A stretch of DNA of 64,000 nucleotides, taken from NCBI GenBank assembly GCA_014529385.2, contig CM043949.1, forward strand, positions 147,231,850 to 147,295,849, in the 5' to 3' direction. Made by a program: the position numbers and the translations under genes. Each line of letters opens with the position of its first letter. Within the stretch, counting starts at the first letter, position 1. The notes under the pieces were generated by a model, which ran no database searches, was not told the DNA's origin, and worked only from the letters and a program-made list of their open reading frames with translations. Origin of the DNA: Adiantum capillus-veneris (lineage: Eukaryota; Streptophyta; Polypodiopsida; Polypodiales; Pteridaceae). Below, piece after piece: positions 40,871-54,579 of the stretch.

Positions 40871-42303
40871 CCTTTCCCCAAGCATAGGAAAGTGATGATC
40901 CTTTGCAATGAGCATCCTCTTTTGGAGCTTCGATGGTGGAAGCCCTAGGAGTCTGATTGCGAGTATTCTTCTTGGGGCAAGAATGATAGCCATGTCCTTG
41001 CTCCCCACACTTGAAACACTTATGGTCCTTGCGAAAAGCTTCAAGCTCTTCAGGAGAGAGTTTTTTTTTACCTTTCTAAACTTCCTTCTCCTTGGACCGA
41101 TTGTTGTTGTTGTTGGAATTGACTTGGGAAGTATTTTGAACATTGGTTTTCCCCTTTGCATCATTTTTGTCTTTGTTTTCCATGGGCTTGACATTATGTC
41201 TAGCCCCTTGATGGAAATTGATGCATGAAGCAACCATGGTGTGATGCATTACTTCGCTAATAGTACTAGGCCGTTGAGAGTTGATGTATTCGGCCATCTC
41301 TTCAAGTAATCGTGCACAGAATTGATGCCTTTTTTTAGCAAAGTCTATCTTTTGAAAGACAGTAGCCTTGAGATGTAAATCCCAAAACTTGTCTACATAT
41401 TTGTGGATAGACTCATGGGAGAGGAGCTTCAAGCTGTGCCATTCGGTAAGCACTTTGTCCTTTGCATCGCTTGCAAGGAGTTGCTTCATGATGGAAACTC
41501 ATAGAGTTTTCCATGTCTTTGGGGCTTCACCATTGCCACGAAGGCTAGCCCACCATTGACGAGATGATTTTTTGGAAGTGCATAGCTACATGGAGTAGCT
41601 TGAAGGACTCTATGAAGCCCTCATCTCCAAAGGCCGCATCAAATTGCTGGATGAAGGCCCACACTTTGTTGGTAGCACCGAAGGTGCCATCATAGGTGAG
41701 AAAAGAGACACTCTTTCCTCCCTCCTTGAACTTCTTTAGCTTTTGTGACCTTCGCCATGCAGGAAATGATTTGCGATGTCCTCCCCTCTTGTATTCTCTA
41801 GGAGAATAGCCATAACTTTCGTCGGAAGAGGAGGAAGGTGAAGAAGAAGGAGAAGAGGGTGATCTCTTCCTAGCCCTTTTCTTCCTTTTTTTCCTCTCTT
41901 GCCTTTCTGAGTGATGAGGAGAAGGACTATGTGTTGATCTTTTCCTCTTGGGAGGAGTGGGCGATCGTCTAGACCGCCGTCTTTGTGGAGCCACATCTTC
42001 AGAGGAACTAAAACTTTCATTGCTTTCTTGCTCTTTGGATTCCTCCTCTCGAATGGGAGAGAGTCTTCTTTTGGGGGTCTCTTCAAGAGGCCTCCTAAGC
42101 TCTCTCTCCTCTTGGAGAGGAAGGGAAATTCCATAAGCACGAAGTTGTTGAGTAACTTCGGCTTGCAAAGCAGGGTTGCCCATAGCTTGCTGCAACCTAG
42201 TGACGAGATAATTCACAAACATGGGAGCATCATCATTAGCACCTTCATGTGCAAAATCAAAGCTATCAATGTTCATTCTACTCTCTTGAAAATTGTCAGC
42301 CAT
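40871..42303 (-). pseudogene. Gag polyprotein
   Basis: The ATG at 42301-42303 (MADNFQESRMNID) is the likely start. A proline/serine/arginine-rich basic stretch follows (about residues 85-170), then the capsid-like core TYDGTFGATNKVWAFIQQFD. A frame break at about 41490-41545 separates it from LASDAKDKVLTEWHSLKL...HESIHKYVDKFWDLHLKAT (41076-41489). The CCHC zinc knuckle (CFKCGEQGHGYHSC) lies at 40978-41020 in yet another frame. Gag assembles the particle; this copy cannot make it whole. Confidence 0.9.
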
Positions 42304-42703
42304 GTTAACAAAATTTATGTATGTACTTAGTATATGCTTTGGCAATTCAAAACCTTAGTTGCCACTCCTCTTAGCCTTTGAAAATCGGCTCTTAAGTATC
42401 TACACCCACGGCTCGAAGTGGTTAATTATAGAGAGTAGAGGAGTAGGTCTAACATAGCAGAGTTGCAAGGGCTAGCTCCTTTCGGACTTCTTATGGCTCA
42501 ATAATGGTAAAGCTGTAGGAAAGTCTAAAAAGACTCCATTATTAAGTCCAAACCTCCCGAGGTGTGCACCATCCCCCACATAGTGGGCTAAACAAAACCG
42601 ATAATGGATCCCAGTTCCACTTACCCTAATATAATTAACAACATCAACCATTTATAGGCTACTTAAGGACCTCTCTTCTTAAGCAAGAAAAGAGAAACCA
42701 AAT

Positions 42704-42715
42704 GTTCTGATACCA
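42704..42715 (-). other. Primer-binding site
   Basis: TGGTATCAGAAC on the minus strand, one base from the 5' LTR edge at 42717; initiator tRNA type with one difference. Confidence 0.88.
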
Positions 42716-42716
42716 A

Positions 42717-44336
42717 TGTAATGAAATTGGCCTATTTAATTTGAGAGTAGCGGAAATTAATGAGAGTACTTTTGAGAAATGACTTTGTGAGCATAGCGGG
42801 TGAACATAATTGAAGATATCAACTTAATCATAGCAATTAGTTAACTTGGCATGGACAATACTTTTGCAAGAGAGAGAATTTAGAGAACATGACAACAGTT
42901 GAGGACCAGATTTATGTGGAGCCGGTCCCCCCTCCAATAGGCATTTGTATTATGATTTCTCCCATTAAGAGAGACTTGTTACAATACAATCTTTGTGTTC
43001 CTTGTGACCTAGGTGATGAATTGAAGATGGAAAGCTTCATGCATCACAAAAATAACATAAACTTGAAGAAAGCTTTAACTATCCCAAGCCTCAGTCCCAA
43101 GACCTCAAACACCTTCGAAGGTGGAGAGAGCTAGCAGGGAATGAGGGTAGGGAAGAGGAAGAAGAAACATTTCGTAGGAGAAAGAATTAGTTCCTCACTT
43201 ATCATAACTCTTGTTGCTACCATACATAAAGCATAGTAATAAAGAAGAAGGAGATGGAAAGCTTAAGCATTGAAGCATGTCTCTTGGTTGGATTTGCACT
43301 CCATATCCAAGAGTGTTGGTGTAGGCTCTCAACCTCTACTTGCTTGGAGAAGGAGAGGGAGCTCTTGCACTTTTCATAGCATACAATGAGAGTGTTTGTG
43401 AGTGTGTGTGGGTGAGTATACCCCCTAAGAAACCCCCTAGCTTGCTTGGGTCGACCCCCCCTTGTAGCTCATGCTTGAAGCTCATTGGACCCCTCCAGGC
43501 CTAGCCAATCACAAGCAGGAGGCATTACAAGCAGCAAGGGTAGCCTTGAGACAAGTGTCCCCCTTTCCCCTTTGAGAGAGAGGGCGAGATAATTGCTAAC
43601 TCATTTAATTAAATCTCCTAAATTACTATTGGACCCCTTGGGTGGCCAACCAATAGGCTTTAGGCACACCATGAGGGAACCATGAGGAGGAACTTGACAA
43701 GTGTCCCTTTTGCTTTATTTGTACAATGCATGCCTTGTGTGAGTGTGTGGGTGTTCTCTCTCATCCCCCCTTATGTAGGGCTCGCCCCCTCCTTGTAGGG
43801 ATTGAATCTTTGACCTTTTGACACCTCAAGCCCCTCATGCATAGGCCCAGCCCAGTTCCCCCCACAAGCTTGGCTCATAAGCACTTTAAGCTTGGGCTGG
43901 GTTCTCACCTCAAGTGCAACCTTAGCATCTCAAGCATGTCAAGCACCTCAAGCATCTCAATAACCTCAATCATCAAGCACCTCAAGCACCTTAGTCATCA
44001 AGCATGACAAGCAGGACAAGCACCTTGAGCTGGGTCGGGTTCCCGTGCCTCAAGCTCAACCCTAGCTTACCTAAGGTCAAAGGCCTTTTACACACATTAT
44101 TGGAGGTCTTTAATGAAGCGAACCCTAAGGTCTTATGCTCCATTTTTTAGCCTTGCTCTTTGATAGACCATCTCTTATTTGGGCCCCTTTACCATTGGCC
44201 CCGTGTTGAGATAGATCTATAAGCACATGTCTATATCTTAACACTTGTTCCCGTTTATTCTCACACATTAAGTGATCAATTTAATATGAGAAAATCATTT
44301 GGGTTTGTTAGATATTAGATATTAGATTTTATGACA
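42717..44336 (-). repeat. Chromovirus 5' LTR (1620 bp)
   Basis: Partner of 35833-37478. The right tip ATGACA is followed by AAACC, the right target duplication. Confidence 0.94.
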
Positions 44337-44640
44337 AAACCCATGGCTCCTAAATAAAAAAAGAGATATACTATATCGTCGTCGGTGGATGTGTTGGCTC
44401 CATCATTTTCGAACTCATCATCTTCCATCTCATCATCAACATCTTGGAAATCATCCTTCTTGCAAATATTGGTGACGGTGGGACTTGAATCATCGATCTT
44501 TCTCTCCTCTGGCTCCTCCTTATCCAAAGTAGTAGGTGGGAGAGGGTCAAATATGGTCTCCACTTTATTAGTGGCAAAAATGTTTCTCCATGAGGTGTTA
44601 CTGGAACTATGAACCAATGTTTTGGTTGGTGGATTGATGG
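44337..44640 (-). other. Acidic open frame of unknown origin, interrupted by the chromovirus
   Basis: A minus-strand frame reads NPPTKTLVHSSSNTSWRN, then a glutamate/aspartate-rich stretch ending DDDIVYLFF. If the chromovirus insertion is mentally removed at the AAACC duplication, the frame runs about 16 codons further into 35832-35780 before a stop. There is no ATG at the listed start. I do not recognise a family. It could be part of an older element. Confidence 0.3.
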
Positions 44641-44815
44641 GATATAGATGATTTGTAGAAGAGAAGTTGAAAGTAAGTGATATTGGTATTATCTTACAGG
44701 AAAATAAAGGTAAATAAGGTAATCACTCACGAGTTCACAGTTGTGTGGAAAAACTAATTTGTTATACCTCCCCGTGTCATGCACACTAGAGTCGACCATG
44801 TAGAGCCCATTCTCA
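44641..44815. other. Junction region, nothing assigned
   Basis: No LTR, primer site or gene was recognised between the acidic frame and the gypsy remnant. Confidence 0.4.
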
Positions 44816-44824
44816 CACTATCAA

Positions 44825-45901
44825 CATGTGCCTTTGGATACACATGTTAAAGGAAAAATCCATGTGGAAGCTCCAAGAGTGAAAAATAGAGGACAAGAAT
44901 CCCTTCACCACGACATTCAAAGATTGACAGAGCAAATAGGAAACCTCAACCTTGCTATGCATGCTATCCAACAACAAGTAAGAAGACCTCAAGAAAATCA
45001 ACCAAGGAGAGATCCAAAAGGTATATATCCCATCATACAAAGGCAAATAGGTAGTGTTTATGGGAATGTGTAGCCACTCCAAGGCCAAGGACATGCACAA
45101 CAACAGTGACAAAATCAAGCTCAAGCACCTCCACAGTTTAATGTAGGAATTTTAGAGGCAGTTGATGAGGGAGATGAAGGTGATGAGTTTGATGTCTTTG
45201 CAAATAAGAGAACATGGGCACACAAATCAGAAAGTGAAGGATTTTTCAAAGAGGAAAGAGAAAGGTCAAAGACAAGGAGAGATGTAGATAAAGGCAAAGC
45301 ACCTATGGAAGTGGCAAAAAATAATAAGCTTGGGAAGGGTCAATCAGCCTGCAACCTATTAGAAGACTTGAATAATAAGAAGGGCAACATATCATATGGG
45401 AAACTTTTGCATTTGAGCTCAAGTATGAGAAGGCACTGGCATAAACTAGCTAGTGTTAGAAGGGTGAAGGGAAAGATGCATGATGCACCTGTAGTGCAAC
45501 TTCATAAATTCACTGATGTTTTGCCTATGGTTGATGCTTGGATACATGGAAGGAGGTTGAACAAAGATTACATGGATGGTGGAGCCCAAGTGTGTGTTAT
45601 GATAGAGGAAACAATGCAACAATTGGGATTGCAGCTCATATGTAAATCTTTGTTTAGTGTGAAGATGGAAAATAGTAGTAGAGTGAAATTCTTGGGCATC
45701 ATTTATAAATTGAAGTGTAATGTTTTGGGCCTAAGGTCTTTCATGGAGATTCATGTGATGCCTACAAATCTTGGGGCATATCCAATTATATTAGTTAGAC
45801 CTTGGTTGATTGCTATGAGGTTGCGACACGCCTGGTACATGGGTGTATTGACCTCTTTGTGGATAGGCCTACAGATAAGAGGATTAGATATGATATGAAA
45901 A
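44825..45901 (+). pseudogene. Gypsy gag tail and aspartic protease
   Basis: 44825-45070 is a coiled, glutamine-rich gag tail (DIQRLTEQIGNLNLAMHAIQ). 45305-45898 is the protease region: YMDGGAQVCVMIEETM has D-G-G at the active site, and LGAYPIILVRPWLIAM is the second landmark (family ILGRPWL). Stops separate the two stretches. Confidence 0.78.
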
Positions 45902-46170
45902 CATGTAAGGTGCTGAAAATTGATGATTAACTAGCTATGCATCAAGATTTATTGCCATCCACTTATAATATGTCCTCTGCATGTACTAATGATCGATGAG
46001 GTTTATGATCAAAGTCTTCTTGATCTTGATGTATATCTCTATGGGATACATGTATATGATGAAAATTGTGATAAAGTGGATTCTATAAAATCAAAAAATA
46101 ATAACTAGGCTGATCATGAGCTGAATGTACCAAAAGCTGAATTAATGGATATGCTTGCAGGTGACGTGAC

Positions 46171-46950
<780 letters not shown>

Positions 46951-47139
46951 AGAGGCTTGGAAGAATGTGTCAAAAGGCATGTAAAGAGGCTTGTAATCAA
47001 AGCTCATGCTATGTTGATTGTGCGGCATAAAGTTTATGGTACATGGAATGTGAATCAAGAAGGCATGAAGGGCTGGTTTTTCAAAGTGAGGAAGTTGATA
47101 AAGTCTTTTGCTTATTTTCAAATATGTCATGTACCTTGA

Positions 47140-48475
47140 AATATGAATGTAAGAGCTCATGAGTTGGTAGAACATATGTTAACAAAGGATGTGCATGCGG
47201 GGAGAATTAAAGAACCAAGGTATCTTGGAAGGGAATCCCTCCATGAGGAAGATTATGTGTTGCAAACGGGTTTTTCAAGAAAGGGATTGGCTTCTCAACA
47301 AAGTCATGCAATCACACAAAGAGCTATGAGGTACATCTTGATTGGAGAGCACATGTATCACAAGGGGACCAACTGATGGTGTTATGAGACGAGTGATCTA
47401 CCATGATGAAATTATTGATTGCTTAAAAGCATGCCATGAGGAGGGATGTGGAGGTCATTTTGGAGAATACATTACGAGAAGAAAAGTATTGAATTCTCAG
47501 CTTATGTGACAAGTATGAATAGGGATGTCATGCATTGGTGTAGGAGTTGCCTCATGATTGCCAAATGTATTCAAAAGAGAAACTTGATGCTTGAGCAATA
47601 TTTTAAGCTATGGACCTTTTGAAAAGTGAGGGGTATGTAATTGGTCCTCTTTCAAGCACTAGAAATGGGAAGCACTACAAACTTAGTGCAGTGGATTATA
47701 TGACAAGATGGCCGGAAGCAAAGGCTAATAGAGGACTACAAGAAAATATGTATGCAACTTTATCTTTGATTGCATATTTTGTAGATTTGGAGTTCCATTG
47801 GAGCTTGTAAGTGATCGTAGGAAAGATGTTAGAAATGATCTTATTACTAGATTGGTGGAGAAACTGGAGATCAAACATAGGTATGCTACTCCTTATCATC
47901 CACAATGTAATGGGTTGGGAGATGCATTCAATGGAGTTTTGCAATAGATATTGTTCAAGCTTGTGGAAAAGTATCCAAAATATTGGGATATGTATTTGGA
48001 GAGGTCATTGTGGGCATGCAGAGTGACTAGAAAATCATCCATAGGGTTCACTCCATTTCATTTGGTTTATGGTGAATAATGTGTTATGCCGGTTAATGTG
48101 ATGCTTCCTTCATTGGAGTTCACTTTAAAGAATAGTTTGGTTGAGGAGGAGCATGTAAAGGAGAGACTAACATCTATGCATAGAATCTTGTTGGATAGGA
48201 AAAGTGCTATTAGATACTATGAGGAACTGGGAAGAAGAAGGCTTGATGTATTCAATGAAAATATAAAGGCGCAAAGGCATGTTGGTTATGAGTTATAATA
48301 GAGTTTTGGACAACATCTTTCAAACAAAGTTCAAACCAAAGTGGGAAGGTGTTTTTGTGGTGCATGAGGTGTTTGATAATGGAATCTATCAACTCAAGCA
48401 CTTGGATGGGAAGATGCATAAGGTAAGACTTAATGGGATCAGGCTCAAGCCTTATGTGACAAGAATCATGTGATG
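47140..48475 (+). pseudogene. Gypsy integrase fragments
   Basis: The start of integrase (about 47400-47570) is badly degraded. 47610-47810 carries the core VDYMTRWPEAKA. The remainder continues in other frames: RFGVPLELVSDR, then TPYHPQCNGL, and WACRVTRKSSIGFTPFHLVYG. 48279-48473 is the C-terminal part, with FKPKWEGVFVVHEVFDNGIYQLKHLDG. Confidence 0.82.
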
Positions 48476-48518
48476 AAGCAAGAAATGCATATGGAACACT
48501 TAAAAGTGCTCCATGCTT

Positions 48519-48531
48519 GTTGGGGGGGCAA
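48519..48531 (+). other. Polypurine tract
   Basis: GTTGGGGGGGCAA directly before TGTGTGACG, the presumed LTR start. Confidence 0.65.
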
Positions 48532-49200
48532 TGTGTGACGTGTTTTTGAGGAATGATGTGTAACACCCCAATGTATTTGAGAAATATTTTTTATGATTTT
48601 GGACCCCTTGGATGTAAATAAAGGATGCTTTTACAAAGTGTACAAAGGTGGTGTGTGCTAGTTGTATCTACGCATGCAAACCAGTAGTGTAGAGTACATA
48701 GTTTGGTTGTTTTTGTAAATAAAAGTCTTGAGACTTCAAAGAGTGATTGTGCTTCAAAAATATGAAGAACAACTGAACTTTTATTATCTTGGGGTCATGA
48801 GTGAAGAGGATTATTCCACTATGAAGAAGAAGCCTTGTGTTGGTGCATCCTACAGTGAAGGGTGGGGGTTTTGATGTAGGGGTGTTTATCTTGCCTTGCG
48901 AGAGCCTAATGTGGTGAGTTGAGAGTGTTGAATATTGACCTCTCTTCATTGTGGTTGGATGTATGGCAGCTATGTTGTGCCTTTTCATGGATCTAAAGAA
49001 GGGTAGACTATGTGCTGCATTTGATTTGTTTTTTCTCTTTATGCTTGAATTTGTTTTCTTCCTTTGATTTCTTGTGATGTGTGATTAGAGTGAGAGAGAG
49101 GAAATAAGAGGGAGGTGTAGATTAGTGTGTAATATATGCTTAGTGTAGGAGAGAGAGGAAATGATTAGTTTGTGATTAATGTGTGTGAGAGAGAGGAAAA
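48532..49200 (+). repeat. Gypsy 3' LTR, end not defined
   Basis: Begins TGTGTGACGTG after the purine tract. No partner LTR is available to fix the end. A 21-unit GA tract lies at about 49239-49281. Confidence 0.5.
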
Positions 49201-49235
49201 TAATGTTTTATTAGTGTATGTTTATGCTTTATGAT

Positions 49236-49287
<52 letters not shown>

Positions 49288-49542
49288 AAAAGAATATTTG
49301 ATTAGTGTAGGTGTATGTTTAATTGACTAAATGAGAGCTAAGTTTAAAAATAAATAAATTAGGTGAAATAAGAATATGAGTTTTGTAAATGATCCTAAAA
49401 TGACTAAATGAGTTTAAAAAATCAATCATTAAAAAACAGAAATAACCAAATGGTTAGAAAAATAATTAAATTGTTTAAAGGGAGAAAAAAAGAGAGAATG
49501 AGAGAGAACATATAGAGAAAATATATATGTGTGTGTGTGCAC

Positions 49543-49738
<196 letters not shown>

Positions 49739-49749
49739 CTCATGTTACA

Positions 49750-49996
49750 TTGGTATCATGGCCTAGTAACTTGTGTGTAGCGGAAAATAGCATGACCATA
49801 GTGAGCATTTCATAACAAGAATGTTTGGGTGGAGAGAGCATGAACAATACTTCAAAAGAGAGATAAATTAAGTTATTGACAATAGTTGAGGACCGGATTT
49901 ACATGGGGCCGGTCCACCCTCCAAAAGGACTAATGAATAGGCTTTATCTTCTCTACCCCATAGTCGAGGACAACTATGATTTCAAGAGAGAGTAAA
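49750..49996 (+). repeat. Internal region 1 of the small LTR unit
   Basis: Starts TTGGTATCATGGCC, resembling an initiator tRNA-type primer site, and ends with the purine tract TTTCAAGAGAGAGTAAA. The middle matches the chromovirus LTR's end in inverted orientation. Confidence 0.75.
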
Positions 49997-50989
<993 letters not shown>

Positions 50990-51288
50990 TTGGTATCATG
51001 GCCTAGTAACTTGTGTGTAGCGGAAAATAGCATGAACATAGTGAGCATTTCATTAGAATAGATTCTTAATGAGCATAACAAGAGTGCTTGCGTGGAGAGA
51101 GCAACAAAAAGCATAATACCTAGTTAGATAGCATGAACAATACTTCAAAAGAGAGAGAAATTAAGCTATTGACAACAGTTGAGGACCGGATTTACATGGA
51201 GCCGGTGCCCCCTCCAAAAGGACTAATGAATAGGTTTTATCTTCCCTACCCCATAGTCAAGAACAACTATGATTTCAAGAGAGAGGTT
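50990..51288 (+). repeat. Internal region 2 of the small LTR unit
   Basis: 299 bp between LTR A and LTR B, homologous to internal region 1. It has TGGTATCATGG next to LTR A and TTTCAAGAGAGAGG next to LTR B. Confidence 0.8.
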
Positions 51289-51498
51289 TGTCATAATAAC
51301 TACTATCTAATTCTCCTAAATGATTTTCTCATCTTAAACTGATCATTTAATATGGGGAAGTGTCAGGGGAGAAAAAGCTAGAATATTAATTAAGCTGGCA
51401 GACCAACCACAGTAGGGATCCAAAGGAGGGAAAATAGGGATCCAAAGTGGGGGAGGGGGGGCATCTACAAAAGAGCAAGGTGCAACAATGGGCTTTAA
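51289..51498 (+). repeat. LTR B, first piece
   Basis: Matches the first 200 bp of LTR A. It stops at TTAA (51495-51498), where a DNA transposon is inserted. Confidence 0.85.
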
Positions 51499-52836
51499 CA
51501 CTAGGTTGGTAATGGGACACTTTTACGTCCTGGGACACTTTTATGTCCTGTGAAGTGACCATTTTACTTGAATTATGTCAAGAGTTTCAAAATGGATTTG
51601 GAGGTGCTATCTGTCTAGAAAGTTGTCTCATGAGCTGAAAAAAACTTGACATTTTTTTGGAATATCAATTCCATCTTTAACCTTGTCCTTGCACAACATT
51701 TCACAACCTAAACTGTGTGAAAAAACGGGTCCTGTTTTTGGCTTTTTTCAACTTTTTGCAACTATACCACTCTAGAATTCATGTTTGTGAGGTCTATAAT
51801 GCTAGAGAACTATATTTAATAGTCCTCAACATGTCTTGATGCTTCTAGGGAGAAATAAATGTTAAAGTTGTAAGTTATGACCAAATTACAAAAATTATCA
51901 AATCCTGTTTTTTAGCCAATTTTAGCTCTTCTATGATTTTTTTGGTGGCTTTCATGATATCCAAATGCAGTTTTGATTCTCTATGTCGCATATTGTAACT
52001 TAAAGGTAATATTCCTTGAGTTTTGGGGTACCTAATACCCTATTTTGCATAGTAGACAACGATGGTTTATTTTTTCAATTATGGAAGAAAACTAAACATT
52101 CTAGTATACAAGTAAAGCTTTTTCAATATTGTTAGTTTCTTGTGACAACTACATGCCTTTTGTAGGTAGTAACCATATCTAGTCATAAGGATCAAATTTG
52201 GCTAGATATTGAATAGTTTCTATGGGATTCTACAACTCATAATGTTGAACCCAGTTTTTTCATGTTTGCTGTATTTAGCACTTTATCTTTGTCCCCAAGA
52301 TTCCCCTTGGTAAGAGATGTATTATTCTTTTGACATGCTCCATGGCTCCTTATGAACCTAAAGGACAATAGGAAACTAAGAAAACATGCATATATTATTT
52401 GTATTGAGTGTGGCTATAGAAACTTTGATGATAGGTTTGCAGAATGGTGAAAATTCAACTTTTTTGTACCTAATTCTTTTGGCAAAACAAAAAATAGTGA
52501 GTGAGAAGCAATCATATGTTCTGATCACCAACCCATTGAAGTTAACTAGGCAATTTATCTCAAGTCCTACAAAAATCCCTGATCTTATTTTTATGCAAAA
52601 AAACGTAAGAAATGATTGTTTTGATGAAAATGTACTGGTCCATCAACTTTGGAGGCTTGGTGTGACCAAAAGATGAGAAATTTTACAAGTTTCTTATTTT
52701 TTCCATGTGTAGTAGGCCTTGAACTATAACCTCATGAAAGGATTTTACAAAATGAGTGGATCTACTATGGTTTTGGAGGTTTTTTTCAAAACCCTGAAAG
52801 GACACTTTTATGTCGTGTTAGGTTACCAACCTAGTG
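51499..52836. mobile_element. Non-autonomous DNA transposon, 1338 bp, TTAA target duplication
   Basis: Terminal inverted repeats CACTAGGTTGGTAA and TTACCAACCTAGTG (14 bp, perfect), flanked by TTAA on both sides (51495-51498, 52837-52840). LTR A has the empty site (GGATTTAAAGACC). Just inside the ends lie copies of GGACACTTTTA(C/T)GTC in both orientations. No transposase motif; the ORF at 52386-52676 matches nothing I know. The tips recall CACTA elements, but those make 3-bp duplications. Because TTAA is itself a palindrome, a TA duplication with tips starting ACACTAGG fits equally. Confidence 0.88.
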
Positions 52837-52840
52837 TTAA

Positions 52841-52985
52841 AGACCCTAAGGTTCAGCCCATTAAGACTTCCAAAATGCTAAGGTTCCAAAAATAAAAGGT
52901 TGTGTCCAATGGTTAAGCTTAGGAAAATTGGATGCTTTGTGTGTGTGTACAAAAGTCTTCATGAATCCTACAAAGGAGGACGCGA
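52841..52985 (+). repeat. LTR B, second piece
   Basis: Continues the match to LTR A (50208-50345). It ends at GCGA, the left duplication of the 10-kb gypsy element. Confidence 0.85.
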
Positions 52986-53810
52986 TGTCGTGCTGTGACA
53001 CGTACATAGTGGGAACGCATGCTACAAGATCTATCTTGTATTTTTTTAGATACATAATTATATTTCCTATAGTGTACATATGTATATTTAAGTATAATAA
53101 TAAGCCTTCTATCTCATCCTATTATTTTTCTCAAGGGTAACATATCTTTACTTTACCATCAGAAAATACTATGGGAAAAGCATCAATAGCTCCGCCTCTT
53201 TAACTTGGGGCAAAAATCATTGATTCTTTATTTCTACTATTTCATTATCATCTCACACCCTAGCTAGATCCTATATCTAGGGTAAAATCCAATATATATA
53301 TATTCTATGTATTTTTTATACTTTTCTTATATTTCTTTTTAAATAGCCACTAGGAGAGAATCAAATCCTAGTGGGACACTAGGTGGCATGATTCCAAAGA
53401 TACACTTATTTTAATGCATTATTGCAAGCATGATTACAAAACTTTGTCAAGGAGCAATGTCATGCTTTCATATGGCATGAGGTGTCCTTTGGAATTAAAT
53501 GAAATTCTAGGCTAAGGAGACCACATGAAGACTTTTGCTGCCATAAATGGACCCTATTTTGATGAATTTTTTACACAAGGTTCCAATCCGAATTAGAAAA
53601 CAATTTTAAAATGAAAATCGTAGCTAATGAGCTGAAGTTTTTGCCCATATTTTTACTTTTTTATTTGGAGCCACGGTTGAGGAGATATGATCAAAATAGT
53701 GGGCCCTAGTCTGCCCACATCATGCAGGGACAGCTCATTTCCAACTTTTCCAATTCCTGTTCACACTGGCTCCTCTCTTCTTGTGTAAACCCTTGTGGGT
53801 TCCCTTCACC

Positions 53811-53817
53811 TATAAAA
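53811..53817 (+). promoter_or_regulatory. TATA box of the gypsy 5' LTR
   Basis: TATAAAA in ACCTATAAAAGGGGACC. It lies at the same offset (825 bp) as in the 3' LTR (61810). Transcription should start near 53840, upstream of the small ORFs, placing them in the RNA leader. Confidence 0.75.
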
Positions 53818-54360
53818 GGGGACCTCTTCTTCCTTGGAAAGAACTCAAGCATTCAAGCCATTGATGAGAGGAATTCTTGAGGGAGTGAGTAGTAATGCCT
53901 AATTGTACTTAGCCCCATTAACATAAGCCCAAGCCTACACTTTCTCCTAGAGGAAGACTAGCCATTCTTGTACGCTATCCTTGGAAGATCAACTCTAATC
54001 AAAGAAGGTGTTGTACTTGGCGTATCAATCAACGTTGAATTCTCCCCTCTTCTTCTCTCTCCCATCAATAATGGTGCCGAAGGGTTTCAAGTAAGATGTG
54101 TTCTACATTGATGTTTTCTTGATTTCTTGTTGTTTTCATTTTCATCTCTAATCCAACATATATATATGTATCTAATCTCATCTCCTTAACCAAACCTATC
54201 TCTCTCATTCTTAGTAATTCATCCTCTCTAGGTTCTCTTTGCTACAGGTACATCTCTCCCCGCAATATCCTTATTGCCTACGGGCAAGAATAGGGCTTGG
54301 GAGGGAAACTTCTCATCTCTTCACTTCTCTCATATCTAAATTTCTCACATACTATCCTAG

Positions 54361-54579
54361 ATGAATAACCCACATGATGATCATTTCTATCGCTTTCACT
54401 CTGTACGATCTATTAGAATTAACGTATGGATTAGCCGTAAAATACACTTTCAACAACGTATAGTGTTTCTCTTCGGCCCTGAAAGGCTCAATGAAATACT
54501 TCTATCACCGGATCCCATCATACTACCTCTCATAGACTATAATTTTTCTTTTGATGTAAGCGTAGTTATCTTGCTATGA
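54361..54579 (+). CDS. LTR-encoded small protein A (72 aa)
   Basis: Complete ATG-to-TGA frame of 72 codons, downstream of the LTR TATA box. The C-terminal 47 residues align without gaps to small protein B (21 identities), with the shared pattern LFG-x2-RLN-x-I and ILP-[LM]-I-x-Y. The final 10 residues are hydrophobic. Its TGA overlaps the ATG of protein B as ATGA. The same frame is open in the 3' LTR (62360-62578) with one change (V to M). No family recognised. It is read from the element's leader RNA, if at all; function unknown. Confidence 0.6.
   Translation: MNNPHDDHFYRFHSVRSIRINVWISRKIHFQQRIVFLFGPERLNEILLSPDPIILPLIDYNFSFDVSVVILL

Larger units (their letters stand above)
35833..44336 (-). 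mobile_element. Chromovirus (Ty3/gypsy), LTRs intact, integrase largely deleted
   Basis: LTRs 35833-37478 and 42717-44336 begin TGTAATG and end ATGACA on the plus strand. They are flanked by a perfect 5-bp duplication AAACC at 35828-35832 and 44337-44341. Minus-strand order: LTR, primer site, gag, protease, reverse transcriptase, RNase H, a shortened integrase, chromodomain, polypurine tract, LTR. Gag has a TYDGTFGATNKVWAF core, as in Reina-like chromoviruses; that placement is from memory of the family. The copy is non-autonomous because the integrase core is absent, and it also has frameshifts and stops. Confidence 0.95.

Noticed and set aside
52386-52676. 96-codon ORF inside the TTAA transposon as a possible transposase
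   Set aside because: No DDE/D-type motif or known transposase pattern is visible, and the length is far too short. Treated as non-autonomous.
51499-52836. Calling the TTAA element piggyBac
   Set aside because: The TIR tips do not match the usual piggyBac form, and the TTAA flank could equally be a TA duplication with longer tips. Superfamily left open.
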